Shown here: positions 21,643 through 33,618 of the stretch, piece after piece
Numbering within the stretch: position 1 is the stretch's first letter
How the letters are laid out: each line of letters starts with the position of its first letter
The notes under the pieces: generated by a model
Database searches by the model: none
What the model was told of the DNA's origin: nothing
What the model saw: only the letters and a program-made list of their open reading frames with translations
Made by a program: the position numbers and the translations under genes
Origin: Azolla caroliniana
Taxonomy: Eukaryota; Polypodiophyta
Direction: 5' to 3'
DNA length: 64,000 nt
Assembly (NCBI GenBank): GCA_043228905.1
Contig: JBHGNT010000003.1
Location: 3,906,001 to 3,970,000, forward strand

Positions 21643-22700
21643 ATGGCTACTGTTAGCGCCCAAGAATATCAATCCGTTTTCTCCGAGCTACAGTGCCTAA
21701 AAGAAAAGTTTGTTGCCCTGGAACAAGAAAACCAATGGTTGATAGGGGATCTGCAACAAATCGCTCTAGAAAAACAATAAACGCAACAACAACATGGGGA
21801 GTTAGCGTTACGGGTACAACAACTTGAAGCAGCGTTGCAACAACAAGGATCAAGTCCCCAAGGATTTCATAAAGAGCCCAAGATTGGACTTCCTGTGAAA
21901 TTTGATGGAACACGATCACAATTCCGGGGATTCCTTAATCAGGTACGCTTAGTTATCCAGATGCATCCTTCCCGATATCCCACTGATGCATCTCGAGTCG
22001 GCCTAATAGGCACGTTACTTAGCGGCTCAGCCTTGGCATGGTTCGCTCCGCTTCTAGAAAAACAATCGCCCTTGCTTAATAACTTTGAAGATTTTATTGG
22101 TGAGTTTAAAGCCTGCTTTGGAGATACCGATAGCATCAGGACGACGATCAACAAGATCCAAAGATTGCGTCAAGGCGATCGTCCAGCCTCTGCCTACGCG
22201 GTAGATTTCCGTCTACTCGCCTCAGATATCCCCTGGGATGATCAGGCCCTCATGGAGCAGTTTCGCTACGGCTTGCGCAACGATGTCAAAGACTTGCTTT
22301 TAACCTTCCCCGAAAAACCAAAGTCTCTTACGGAGGCAATCAGTCGAGCGGTCCGATGCGACAACCGCCTTTTTGAACGGCATTCGGAACGTCAGTTACA
22401 AATACCACGCTCTCGGCCGGAACCCACATACGCCTCAGTCATAGCTAAACCGTTTGCACGCGATGTACCTCAAGCCAATATTCCGACACCGATGGAGATC
22501 GACACCATGCGTCGACGCGGCCCGTTATCGGAAGAAGAAAAGCAACGACGACGTGCCAATTGATTATGTCTTTATTGCGGTGGACCAGGGCATATCGCCA
22601 TCAATTGTCCCCATAGGCCAAGAAGACAGGTAAATCAAATCGTCGCCTGTACTAAACCCGAGTCCATTCTTCCCTTCGGAGTGTCTGATAGTATTAATAG
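21643..22700 (+). pseudogene. gypsy-1 gag
   Basis: Starts MATVSAQEYQSVFSELQ at 21643, stops at TAA 21778-21780, and goes on in a nearby frame with KIGLPVKFDGTRSQFRGFL, SGSALAWFAPLLE and PSRYPTDASRVGLIGTLL, the Ty3/gypsy retrotransposon gag domain. A second stop (22561-22563) comes just before the zinc knuckle CLYCGGPGHIAINCP. Gag would package the RNA. At least two stops make it non-functional. Confidence 0.85.
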
Positions 22701-22793
22701 TACTAATAGAGTGTAAGATAGTATTCATAGTACTAATAGCCCAAGTATCTCAAACAAATTTGAAATCCTTAGTCAATTAGATGAAGAGTCAAT

Positions 22794-23240
22794 TTGAGTC
22801 CAGCCAAAATAGGAGCCGTTTGGTTGGACAACAGCCCTAGATCTATACAGCACATTAGTGGTTCCATTCCTTCCAAGCAAGTTAGCAATGTGTTCCTAGC
22901 CCAAGTCATTATTAGTACTAAAAGTACTCCCCCAGTACCCGTCCTAGCCCTTTTAGATTCCGGAGCTAATTCCTGTTTCATGGATCGAAATTTTGCCCAA
23001 GCTTCTCAGATATCCTTAAGAAAACTTCCTTGTCCCGCATCTGTAGTAGTCATTGATGGTCGTCCCATTGCTTCCGGGAATATTGTAGAAGAATCAGAAC
23101 CCATTCAAGTTGTCCTAGGTAGTTTTGTGTGTGTAATATCATTTAATATAATTAGTAGTCCAGAGCATCCCATTGTCCTAGGATTACCTTGGTTTGAATT
23201 ACATAATCCAGCCATAGATTGGAGAACAAGAGAAGTCTGA
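22794..23240 (+). pseudogene. gypsy-1 aspartic protease
   Basis: VLALLDSGANSCFMDRNFA carries the D-S-G-A catalytic motif of retroviral-type aspartic proteases; HPIVLGLPWFELHNP is the typical plant gypsy LGLPWL-like flap end. The ORF has 148 residues, but frames on both sides are closed by stops (near 22796 and 23238). Confidence 0.8.
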
Positions 23241-23321
23241 TATCGACCACCCTAAGAATCTACTCATCGAGTTTCGACCATTTCACTCCATCAATTACGC
23301 GAAGAAGGACACAAGGAGGCA

Positions 23322-24160
23322 ATGTTCCTATTTGCAATATCAGTACATCCTTCCAGCACTATTAAGGACTCCTCAGTACAACTTTCGGCAAAATATCATC
23401 CTTATGCCGATGTATTTGACAAGGTAAAAGCCGGTACCCTTCCTCATCACCGTCCCTATGATTGTCCCATCGATTTACAACCAGGAACCGAGCCACCATG
23501 GGGATCAATTTACAACTTGTCACCCACCGAGTTAGAAGTCCTTCGAGCCTACATAGAGGAGAACTTGGTAAGCGGGTTCATTCGTCATTCGAAATCTCCG
23601 GCCGGTGCACCCATCTTCTTTGTCAAGAAGAAAGATGGCTCATTTCATCTCGTCGTTGATTACCGCGGATTGAATAAGGTCACCATCCGGAATAGGTATG
23701 CACTTCCTCTTATATCAAGTCTTTTAGAGTGAGTTAATGGTGCCAAGTTTTTTACCAAAATCGATCTACGCGGAGCGTATAACCTCGTGCGGATACGACC
23801 AGGAGATGAATGGAAGACCGCCTTTCGCACGCGGTATGGGCATTTCGAGTATACTGTTATGCTGTTTGGCCTAACCAATGCACCCGCAGTCTTCCAACAC
23901 ACGGAAAATGATATATTCAGAGACCTCTTGGATATCTGTTTGATCATCTATCTGGATGATCTATTGATTTATTCGAAGACCCAGGAAGAGCACGATTCTC
24001 ATGTACTATTAGTACTAAAGTGACTCCGCGAGAATGGTCTTTATGCCAAGCTAGAAAAATGTAGCTTTGACTGCAAGCAACTGGAATTTCTCGGCTACGT
24101 CATCTCCTCAAAGGGCATCGCCATGGATCCAGCTAAAGTCCAAACTGTACTAGGGTGGCA
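23322..24160 (+). pseudogene. gypsy-1 reverse transcriptase
   Basis: RT blocks appear in order: [74 protein letters not shown] and the catalytic [15 protein letters not shown] at 23731 (SLLE then stop) and a TGA near 24021 break the frame. Similarity ends at AKVQTVLGWQ near 24165, where the sequence jumps into the end of the RNase H region ([20 protein letters not shown]), so the connection and most of RNase H were deleted. Confidence 0.85.
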
Positions 24161-25840
24161 AATTCCACAGTTTCGACTTCAAAATCACATATCGACCGGG
24201 GAAGCAGCAAGGAAAAGCAGATGCACTATCACGACGTTCATATCTTGCACCTCGTCCTGGTGATCTAACATTTGATAATCAAAAGCAAGTAATCTTGGGA
24301 CCAACACGATTGCACACGACCCGGATTTTTCACACCCCGATGGATTCACGGATTATCGATCACATACGTGCAAACTTGAAGACGGATAGTTTTGCTCAAG
24401 ACATCCTGACGCACATTGATACTTCTCGGGCATCCTGTTCTCACTCTCAACAACCAGGTATTGATTACTGACAATTCGAATATCATGATGGTTTGTTATT
24501 CTTTAAAAAGCGCGTATATGTCCCCGATTGCTCCTGTCGCCTTCAAATCATCCAGCATTGTCACGACACCCATACGACAGGACATTTCTGTAGTACTAAG
24601 ACGTTGGAGCTAGTACAACGATCTTTTTGGTGGCCCCACATGCGCCGTTTTGTCGACGACTACGTTCGGACCTGTGATGCTTGCTGCCAAGCAAAGATGC
24701 CACGACACCATCCATATGGCTTGTTGGAACCCTTACCGATTCCAAGTAAGCCGTGGCAGTCTATTTGTCTTGATTTTATCACAGATCTGCCGGTCTCGAA
24801 GGGGTTTGATGCTATCTTAACCGTCATCGATCGATATACGAAGATGACACATTTTGTGCTGTGTACTAAGGCCATCACTAGCGAGGAAACCGCCGCCCTT
24901 GTCATGCGTGAGGTATTTCGGCATCATGGCCTCCCCGACAATATCATCAGTGACTGAGGACCGCAATTTGTCTCCAAATTTTGGCAACATCTCTTCAAGA
25001 TGCTCAAGGTCTCTTGCAACCTCTCCTCCGGCTACCATCCTCAGACCGATGGGCAGGCGGAACGAACAAATCAAATGCTGGAGCAATATCTCCGGTGTTT
25101 CCTGAGTTATCAACAGGACGATTGGGCCGAGATTCTCCACTTTGCGGAGTTTGCGTATAATAATGCTATTCACTCCTCGACTCGGGTCTCCCCATTTTTC
25201 GCTTATACCGGTTTCCATCCTCGCTAGTCGTTGATCGACACCCCGGAGCTACCTACCAACCCTCGTGATGAGGATCATTTGGAGAGGCTACGCAAGATCC
25301 AGATGGATCTCTCTACTCACCTTCGTCATGCTCAACACACACAGAAGACATATGCGGATCGTCATCGGATTCCCTCTTTTGCCATCGGACTCGATCGAGT
25401 ATGGCTCTTACGTCGTCACATCAAGACTACTCGACCGTGCGACAAGTTGGATTATCGACGACTCGGTCCTTTCCGTATTACGGGTAAGGTTAATGATGTC
25501 ACATTCCGCCTTGATCTCCCTCCGCAACTTCAGATACATCCAGTTTTCCATTGTTCTATTCTTGAACCTTATAAAGCAAACACCATTCCCAATCGTGTGA
25601 CACCACCGCCACCCCCGGTGGAGTTGGACGCCGGCCCAGAGTATGAAGTTGTTGCCATCCTCGATTCCAAACTTGTTCGCAACAAACTTTATTATTTGGT
25701 CGATTGGCTCGGTTATAGTCCGAGCGAACGTACTTGAGAACCCGTCAAGCATGTTGCCAATGCTCAGGATCTTCTTGCTGATTTCCACCGAAAGTATCCG
25801 GCAAACCCGGTCCGCAATCAGTGCCGACTCGTTCCACTCG
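24161..25840 (+). pseudogene. gypsy-1 integrase with chromodomain
   Basis: After the tail of RNase H come the integrase zinc region (HCHDTHTTGHF, CDACCQAK), the core (LDFITDLPVSKGFDAILTVI; ISD then a TGA where the sequence expects an arginine codon, then GPQFVSKFW) and the GPFRITGKV region. The C-terminus (EYEVVAILDSK, LYYLVDWLGYSPSERT) is a chromodomain, with a TGA at 25735-25737 in place of the tryptophan of the WEP motif. Chromodomains steer integration to particular chromatin. Stops at 24472, 24955 and 25735 make it inactive. Confidence 0.85.
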
Positions 25841-25861
25841 TCGTCTTTAAGGGGGAGATAG

Positions 25862-26308
25862 TGTCATGATATGGCAAAACTCGAACCCATGACCTTATGC
25901 TACATGGGCCGAGCTCTTACCATTAGACTATGAATTGTAATTTGTAGGATATTATTTTCATTTATACTTTATCATAGAAAATTGATGTATATTCCAGATC
26001 TCTCTGGAACATTCTAGAAGCTTCAGGATTATTCCTAAAAACACTATAAAAGGAGGCACAAGACATTGTTTTGAACCAAATTGGTTCAACGCCAGTCTTA
26101 AGCCTCTTAGCCACTTTGTACTTATCTTTTCACATAATATATTAGCTACTGTCATCATCTTTCTCTCTCTCTCATTCTCGCTATATCTCTCTCTCTCCTC
26201 TTCTCACTTCCTCTCTCGGGAATCTTACGCAGTCCCGTCCGCTTAGTACTAATAGTACTGCTCTTCTTTAGTACTAATTCCATCTCTGCTTTAGTACTAT
26301 TCCTGACA
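25862..26308 (+). repeat. gypsy-1 3' LTR
   Basis: Uninterrupted LTR of 447 bases, preceded by the purine tract AAGGGGGAGATAG and followed by ATTGT. It provides the empty-site form (CGCAGTCCCG) of the sequence that the nested element cut in the 5' LTR. Confidence 0.92.
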
Positions 26309-26313
26309 ATTGT

Positions 26314-26950
26314 TGCCGTTGCCGTCACCGCAATCGTTGCCGCTATCGCTGTCATTGCTCTCGTCGCCGTCATTGTCGCCGTCATCGCTGCCGTTGCCGT
26401 AATTGTCATCACCGCCGCCATTGCCACTACCGCTGCAATCATTTCCACCTCCACGAGTGCCGCCGCCGCAATCCGCTAGAATATGAGATTTCAAAATTTG
26501 GAGGGCAGAATGCAGAATTTCAAAAACACAAGGGCCAAAAATAAAATTTCAAAAAAATTTGAGGGTAAAAAATTTCAAAGACCAAAGGGTAAAAAATATA
26601 AAACTCACTTCACATGATAAAAGAAAGAATACACAAAGGCACAACACGATTTCACGACCCATGCCACATTGTACTAGCCGATTGGTGTATGATCCAATCG
26701 CAACTTGTGCTGACCGAACGAGAAGGTTTGAGTCAAGCAAAGCTCCGATCGAAGTGATCGATCGTAGAGCAGTGATCCGGTCGAGGGATTTTCGACCATT
26801 GAGACGACCGATGGAGTTCTGGTTGAGAAGAATTGCCATGGCGAGTGGGTTCATCGTGCAATGCACTATCCCATAGGTGTGCCATGTGTTACCCGTAAGA
26901 ATATACAGGGAGGCATAAGGGTATGTGTAATGATGTGGTTGGTGTGTATG
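26314..26950. other. Low-complexity and unassigned sequence
   Basis: 26314-26480 is a trinucleotide-rich tract (GCCGTTGCCGTC type), the site into which gypsy-1 inserted; on the minus strand it would read Gly/Asp/Asn repeats. 26560-26950 contains an open minus frame (MAILLNQNSIGRLNG) fused to the end of Roco fragment D, without recognisable domains. It may be part of an old retroelement leader. Confidence 0.4.
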
Positions 26951-27748
26951 TGTGAATACCAGGATCACTTTCAGAGGAATGATGGATTGAGGGCTTTTGG
27001 AGGCGAGGAACTTGAGCCAGTACCTGAAGCTTGCTTCGAAGTCCCCGACTCTTTTCTCTGAACCTCTATCGCTACTTTGGCTGGTCATGGGGCTCCAAAC
27101 GAACATGAACATGGATGGAACATGATAAGAGCTTGTTGCTATGTCAGGGAACATGCAGTTGTGGAATGCATGGAACTCTTGCTGGCCTGCCATGTCCCAC
27201 AACGACACTCGAATTCCCTTGTTTTTGATGGCTTGCACCTCGATTCCTCGTGGTCAATTCATGTTTTACCTGCGAATGGATCTCCGCAGATGAACAATCG
27301 GATGAACATGAAATTGCGCTGGTTCCTCCACAGCTATGCCTCGATGGCAGGGTCCTTCCTATAAAGACCTTTAATCTCAAAGAAAGGAAGGCCGGACCGA
27401 GAGAGTTCATCCACTACTGCAACAGTAGCAGATCGGCTTAAATCACCTCTAATGTTGCGTAATTGAAGGCGGTATAATTGAGGAGGTGAGGAAGGGGCGT
27501 TGCCAACTGTCTCCGCCCCCTTCTTTGGCGGTGCTAGGTGTTCCATGAAATCCATTAGCTCCTCCTCTGTCGTTCCCGGTGAATTGTATAAAGAGAGCTC
27601 TTTGAGATGTGGCCAGTGCCGCAGGAAACCAGTGCTTCTTCTCCAGTCAATGGGTACGCCATTTATATGCAGTATGTGGAGAGAGGCTGCGAGGGGTGAA
27701 TGTGAGGGATGAAGGTCTGCCAATTTCACCACAAGATACTCTCACACT
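26951..27748 (-). pseudogene. Roco fragment D, internally deleted
   Basis: The minus strand shows the LRR end of exon 1 (LADLHPSHSPLAASLHILHI at the 5' side, to DPAIEAQLWRNQRNFMLG-like sequence), the exon 1 splice site at 27270, then a jump to the post-P-loop part of exon 2 (GIRVSLWDMAGQQEFHAFH) and an end at VILVFT (26951). About 290 bases holding the rest of the intron, the P-loop lysine and neighbouring residues are missing, as are everything before the LRRs and everything after G4. It is closest to copy C. Its 5' splice site reads CAG then GTAAAA, a normal GT site, unlike A and C. Confidence 0.85.
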
Positions 27749-27789
27749 TATATTTGTAAAACTAAGCTCAATAATATTAACATGCATAT

Positions 27790-28016
27790 TATGGAAATAT
27801 TTAATCTAAATATAATATTTATTTATTATTACGAAAAGTTATTTCTATTATTATACTTTAGAGAAAACTCTTCATTTGAAGAGACATAACTTTTTGTTCA
27901 TCGTCTCTACAAAGAAGCCATTTGGGCTAATGTAACACACACAATTAATATAGAACAATTTTGTGTATGTGTGATCTCTCTCTAAATCTCTATTTGTATA
28001 GTTGCCGATTTCTACA
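27790..28016 (+). repeat. copia-2 5' LTR
   Basis: 227 bases, very AT-rich, TATGGAAATATTTAATC at the start and GATTTCTACA at the end. Confidence 0.92.
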
Positions 28017-28028
28017 TGGTATCAGATT
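28017..28028 (+). other. copia-2 primer binding site
   Basis: TGGTATCAGATT, complementary to initiator Met tRNA over its first ten bases, abutting the 5' LTR. Confidence 0.88.
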
Positions 28029-28130
28029 TATAGATTTCCGCATCTATCAAATAAGACTAGAGAATCCTAGGAGCATTGATCGATTTGTCATCAAGACGAG
28101 CGCTAAGCCGGATAGCCGTCTTCTATAAAA

Positions 28131-31100
28131 ATGGCACAATCCTCATCTCCCGCCAACATTCTCAACACACATAAACTTTCATTAGTAAAGTTATCAAAGC
28201 AAAATTATCGCATTTGGAGTGCTCGACTCGAATTATTATTTCAACACTACAAACTTTGGAATGTAGTGTTAGGATCATCACTAAAACCTGATACCCCCGG
28301 ACCCGATCAAGTTATTTGGGAAGAGAAAGATCTTGTAGCAAAAATGGAATTATTAGCACATATATCAGATGTTCAAGGAGAAGCGGTCAGAAAGCTACAA
28401 ACTTCGCATCAAATTTGGGAGAAATTAAAGACACAATATGAACCACAAACGGATGCAGCACAAGTGCACACACTACGTGCATATGTCACATTTACAATGA
28501 AAGAAGAAGATGATGTAGATAATGTTCTAACCACATGGGAAAAGAAACTGGATGATACAATTACATCTGGCTTGGACATTTCCGACAAACTACAAAGATG
28601 TTTATTACTAGGTGCTTTACCCTCTTCATGGTCATCTTTTGTGACTACACAAAATTTAAATAAAAAAGCTACCGTGGAAGATCTCATGGGAGACATAAGG
28701 CAAGAAGACTCGATGAGAAAGACAAGAGAAGAAAACACATCAACACAAGCAATCGCTATGGCAGCCTATCGACCTCATTTCAAATCACAACCAAGATACA
28801 AGAGTTTCAAGAGTCAATGGACTAATGCACCGATGACGAAAGGAGGAATGAAGTTCACTAGGTCTTATTGCAACATTTGCAAAAGGCCAGGCCACACACC
28901 ACAAGAATGTAAGGCAAAACAAAAGATTCGGAGATTTCCAAGCAATATTCGCCGACCACAAGCGCACATTGTCGAGGAATTTGAGGAAGAGAGAAATGAA
29001 GAAGAAGAAGAAGAAGAAGAAGAAGAAGAAGAAGAAAAGGTTTATGCCGCCTCGATGGAAGAAAAGAATGAATATGAAGAAGAAGGTTACAGTGACTTGA
29101 TGCAAGCTTTCGTAGCTGAAGCACTTGTCGTAGACATACCAACAAAGAAGGACGACAAATGGTATCTCGACACCGGAGCAACAAATCATCTTACACATCG
29201 ATCGGATTGGCTTCAAAGGTACACACCCCTACAAAATCCAATAACTGTTAGATTTGGAAATAATGGAGTAAAACAAGCATTAGGCAAAGGCCAACTTACA
29301 TTTCATCTCCCCGGAGGAGGAAACTTCATGATCAATGATGTGTACCACGTACCTGGTATCACCAAGAACCTTCTCTCGATAAGTCAAGCAACTTCGAATG
29401 GAACCATCATCGAGTTCCATCATAACCAAGCCGTGATTCGTCACCTTCTACCAAATGGCCTCACAATACGAACTTCTTGCAAAAGACAAGGAGGGTTATA
29501 TCCCATTAGTGTACATCCAACAACCCAATCAACAATCGAAGTTCACACAACCGAAATCGAAAGACAACAAGAACTCACTCTACTTTGGCATTACCGACTT
29601 GGACATCCACACCTTGCTGTTATGCGAACACTCCAAACTCACAAGCTCGCTCAAGGAGTCCCAAAGGATATGTTTTGCAAAATCGACTTATGTGAGGCAT
29701 GCTTGTTCGGCAAAATGGCATCATCAAAGTTTCCTACAAGTAACTCACGAAGAAGTCGACCTCTTGAACTCGTCCATAGTGACATATGCGGTCCATTCCC
29801 AACTCAATCACTTTTAAAATCAAAATATTTCATTAGTTTCATCGATGATTATACAAGGTTTACAATACTAACATTTCTCAAAAGCAAAGACCAAGCGTTC
29901 ATTGCTTTTACAAATTACAAATCACTAACAGAAAAGCAACTAAATCTACAATTGAAATGTCTACAATCTGACGGGGGAGGAGAATATACATCTAACAAGT
30001 TTACAAAATTTTGTAAAGACCATGGAATTTTACAACGAATTTCTGTTCCTTCAACACCACAACAAAATGGTCTAGCCGAACGCAAGAATCGAACACTCCT
30101 TAATTCGGCCCGGAGCATGTTGAATCTAGCGTCACTTTCACCCTCATTTTGGGAAGAAGCCGTCGCAACATCATGCTATCTCCAAAATCGCAACTATCAT
30201 CGAACACTTGGGTTAATCACACCATACGAGTTATGGTTTGGAGTAAAACCAAATATGCAAGATCTCAAAATTTTTGGTTGCCTTGCATACGCCTTCGTCC
30301 CTGCTGAAAAACGATCCAAGTTAGAACAATGAGCAAGAAAAGCGATCTTTGTTGGGTACGGAGATGCAAACGGCTACAAGGCTTACCGTTTATTCGATCC
30401 AAGCAAGAACACGTTCTTTTATAGTCGTACCGTCAAATTTGATGAGTCACCATTTCTTGAATCCACGACACCAACGCATAACCCTAAAATTAATACTCGT
30501 GAAGGAGCCGAACAGTCAAAAGATGATGCCGCCACTGTTCGCCGCCCTGCAAACACCGCCGTCGCCGCCACCACCGCCGCCGCCACGTTTTGTCGCCCAA
30601 ACAGCAGTGTTGCTGATGATAATTGCTGCCCTCCAAACAGCGCCGCCGCCACCGATGCCATCGACATCTCCTGCCAAAAGGACATGGCGGTTGCAGACTA
30701 TCGCCGCCTCCCAAACAGCACCGCCACCGTCGCCTCCTTCCGCCAAGAAAACATCTCTGGTTCTGACGACCGCCGCCTCCCAACCAACACTACCGCCGCC
30801 GCCTCCCGCCAACAAAACATCTTTATTGCTGCCGACCGCCGCCTCCAAAACAGCACCGCCGTCGATGCCGCCCTTTGCCACCAACACAACAGTGATGATG
30901 ATAATTGCCGCCCTTCAAAGAGAATACCCACTGGCCATCGAGCGAAGAATGTTGATGCCGCTACTATCGCCGCCAACAATCGATCAAGAAAAGCCGCCAA
31001 TATCAACGTTGCCTCTCACTTTGATGAAGTCCTCGATGCTGTCGATCGTTATGTGGTAATCCCTCGCCCTCTTATTCACGTTGATCAGCCACTACCTCCA

Positions 31101-33362
31101 CCGCTTGCACCTCCTCCAATCTCTCCTTCACATCGACCCCTTGCATCTCCTCCCATCTCCTCTCCTCCAAGAACTCCTCCCGTTCGACTCCGTCTACATA
31201 AAAAGCCAATATTTAAATTTAAAGTTAATAAAAATAAAAGTAAAATAAAAAATGCATCTTTAAATGTAACCAACCAATATAAAAGAAATACCCAACCTAA
31301 ACAAACTAACTATATTAACCCACATCTTGATAGTGTTTTCACACCATCTAACTCTACACATTATGATGACCTCACAAACACATCCTCTACATCAACCTTA
31401 TCTTCACCACGCTTACATACATCTACCACTTTACCAATCTCTTTATCTAATTTCTCGAATTCTATTCAAAATACTCTTGAAAGCCCTCAAACCTCTCAAA
31501 TCATTCCGCCATTTCATCTTCACTCACCCGACATCACTAGTGATGTTTCAATTAACTCACAATCACAATCCTCGCAAGACTATCCAAACTCATATGATAA
31601 CGACTCACCACCTCGTCGTACGCGCTCCTTGTCCGATATCTATAAGGAACTTGACCAATTCGAGGCACACTTTGTGAACCTCGATATGGACGCTCTCATA
31701 GTTGAAGAAGAACCAGATACCGCAAATGAATTAATTATTACCGTTCGCGAAGCGTTGTCTGGTACCGATGACCCTAAATGGAGAGCAGCCATGGAAGAAG
31801 AGATGACAGCCTTATTAAAGAACAAAACTTGGAGCCTTGTCGATCCACCACCTGATCGACAAATTGTTAGTTGTAAGTGGGTTCTTCGGAAGAAGACCGA
31901 TGCTACTGGAAATATTATACGTTTCAAAGCTCGTCTCGTAGCTCATGGTTTTTCGCAAATACCTGGAATCGACTTCAAAGATACATTTAGCCCTACATTG
32001 CGAAGTATCACATTTCGCATATTCGTCTCTCTCGCCGTCGAACTTGATTTGGAACTTCATCACTTAGATGTTCAAACCGCTTTCCTTCATGGAGAACTCG
32101 AAGAAGAGATCTATATGCAACAACCACCACATTTTGAAGATTCAACTCAACCAAATGCTGTATGTCGCCTACATCGATCCTTATACGGTCTACGACAATC
32201 TCCACGAGTTTGGTATCATCGACTTCATAATTTTCTAACTAAGAATGGATATAAACGACTAAAGAATGAACCAAATGTATATATTAAAAGAGCTAAGAAT
32301 AATTTCATCATAATCGGTGTTTATGTCGATGACTTACCTCTACTTGCCAACTCACTCGCGTATCTACAACTTGCGAAGAAGGAACTTCAACAAGCTTTTC
32401 CAATAACTGACCTTGGTCCAATGAAGTATTTCCTTGGAATGAACCTACAAAGAGATCGTGCCAAAGGAACCATTTCTCTTTCCCAAACTCAATACATTGA
32501 AAGTGTATTAAAACGTTTTGACATGCTACATTGCAAGCCTATCTCGACACCCATGTCAACTCCATGCAAATTATCAATCGAAGATGCTCCTCGAACTATC
32601 AAAGAGCGAGATGAGATGCTCAATGTTCCTTACAAGCAAATTCTTGGATGTATACGCTACCTTGTTAGTTGTACACGTCCCGATTTATGTTTCACCGCTG
32701 GAATTCTTTCGAGATTTATGCAGGATCCCGGACCGAAACATTGGCAAGCATTAAAACGACTACTACGTTATCTAAAACGAACGAAAGATATGGTGTTAAC
32801 TTACTCCAGATCGCAATCCGAGTCCATCAACATGAACCTTGAAGGATGGACCAATCCATCACAATTATCTGGATGGACGGACTCGGATTGGGGGGGGGAT
32901 GTTGATGGTCGTAAGTCAACAAGTGGCTTCGTATATTGTCTCGCCGGAGCCGCTATAGCATGGAGGTCTAAGAAGCAAACAACGGTTGCATTATCTTCAA
33001 CGGAAGCCGAATATGTAGCTGCCGCACTCGCTGCTAAAGAAGGAATATGGATTCATTCCATACTTGAAGAACTTAACTTGTTTAAAACCTCAAAGCTAAT
33101 CCTTCATTGTGATAATCAATCATGTATCAAGTTAGCTTGTAATCCAAAAATGAGTGATAATATTCGACATGTCTCTTTCAAGCATCACTTTCTACGAGAC
33201 TTAATCGAAGAGAAGAAGCTAGATTTGAAGTATGCGTCCACAACACTAATGTGGGCCGATTTTCTAACAAAGCCAGTACCTCAAACAAAGCATATCGCTT
33301 GTTGCCGAAAGATTGGTCTAACAATGCCAAACTATTCGTCGAACGACAATACTTTTGAATAA
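28131..33362 (+). pseudogene. copia-2 gag-pol polyprotein with one TGA
   Basis: One frame of 1743 codons, interrupted only by TGA at 30330-30332. Order by residue: gag (1-240; NYRIWSARLELLFQH); CCHC knuckle CNICKRPGHTPQEC (about 247); a Glu-rich tract (about 285-303); protease WYLDTGATNHLTH (about 345); integrase HHCC (LLWHYRLGHPH, CEACLFGK) and core (HSDICGPF, LQSDGGGEYTS, NGLAERKNR); the stop, within the conserved KRSKLEQ-stop-ARKAIFVGY part of the integrase end; an Ala/Thr-rich repeat spacer (about 800-930); RT from [13 protein letters not shown] to YVDDLPLL; RNase H (SDWGGDVDGRKSTSGF, AWRSKKQTTVALSSTEAEY). All catalytic motifs seem intact, so a single readthrough or reversion would give a full polyprotein. 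The start MAQSSSPAN lies about 115 bases after the primer site. Confidence 0.9.
30535..30925 (+). repeat. Imperfect 66-72 bp tandem repeats in copia-2 spacer
   Basis: Five or six GCC-rich units with the shape CGCCGCCTCCCAAACAGCA, then GCCTCC and AAAACATCT. The frame is preserved, coding the variable link between integrase and RT. Confidence 0.75.
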
Positions 33363-33375
33363 AATAATATTTAGC

Positions 33376-33386
33376 TTAAGGGGGGG
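33376..33386 (+). other. copia-2 polypurine tract
   Basis: TTAAGGGGGGG directly before the 3' LTR, the start site for plus-strand DNA synthesis. Confidence 0.85.
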
Positions 33387-33613
33387 TATGGAAATATTTA
33401 ATCTAAATATAATATTTATTTATTATTACGAAAAGTTATTTCTATTATTATACTTTAGAGAAAACTCTTCATTTGAAGAGACATAACTTTTTGTTCATCG
33501 TCTCTACAAAGAAGCCATTTGGGCTAATGAAACACACACAATTAATATAGAACAATTTTGTGTATGTGTGATCTCTATCTAAATCTCTATTTGTATAGTT
33601 GCCGATTTCTACA
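33387..33613 (+). repeat. copia-2 3' LTR
   Basis: Matches the 5' LTR apart from GTAAC/GAAAC and CTCTCTC/CTCTATC differences; followed by the target copy CATAT. Confidence 0.92.
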
Positions 33614-33618
33614 CATAT

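Larger units (their letters stand above)
16545..26308 (+). mobile_element. gypsy-1: chromodomain Ty3/gypsy retrotransposon, decayed
   Basis: The 3' LTR is 25862-26308 (447 bases, TGTCATG to CCTGACA). The 5' LTR starts at 16545, is split by a nested element at 16920-21492 and ends at 21571. Target duplication ATTGT is found at 16540-16544 and 26309-26313. Internal order is gag with CCHC, protease, RT, integrase, chromodomain, the arrangement of chromoviruses. Many stops are present and RNase H is missing through an internal deletion near 24165. Same family as gypsy-2. Confidence 0.92.
27790..33613 (+). mobile_element. copia-2: young Ty1/copia retrotransposon
   Basis: Two 227-base LTRs (27790-28016, 33387-33613) differ at only two sites by eye. 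Target duplication CATAT lies at 27785-27789 and 33614-33618. A primer site TGGTATCAGA starts right after the 5' LTR and a seven-G purine tract stands before the 3' LTR. The LTR ends are TA and CA (TATGGAAAT to TTTCTACA), not TG and CA. One long frame, 28131-33362, encodes the whole polyprotein with one stop. It is the youngest copia element in the window. Confidence 0.94.

Noticed and set aside
30349-31059. Pro-rich ORF overlapping the copia-2 spacer
   Set aside because: Shadow frame of the GCC-rich repeats; the polyprotein frame is continuous through this stretch.
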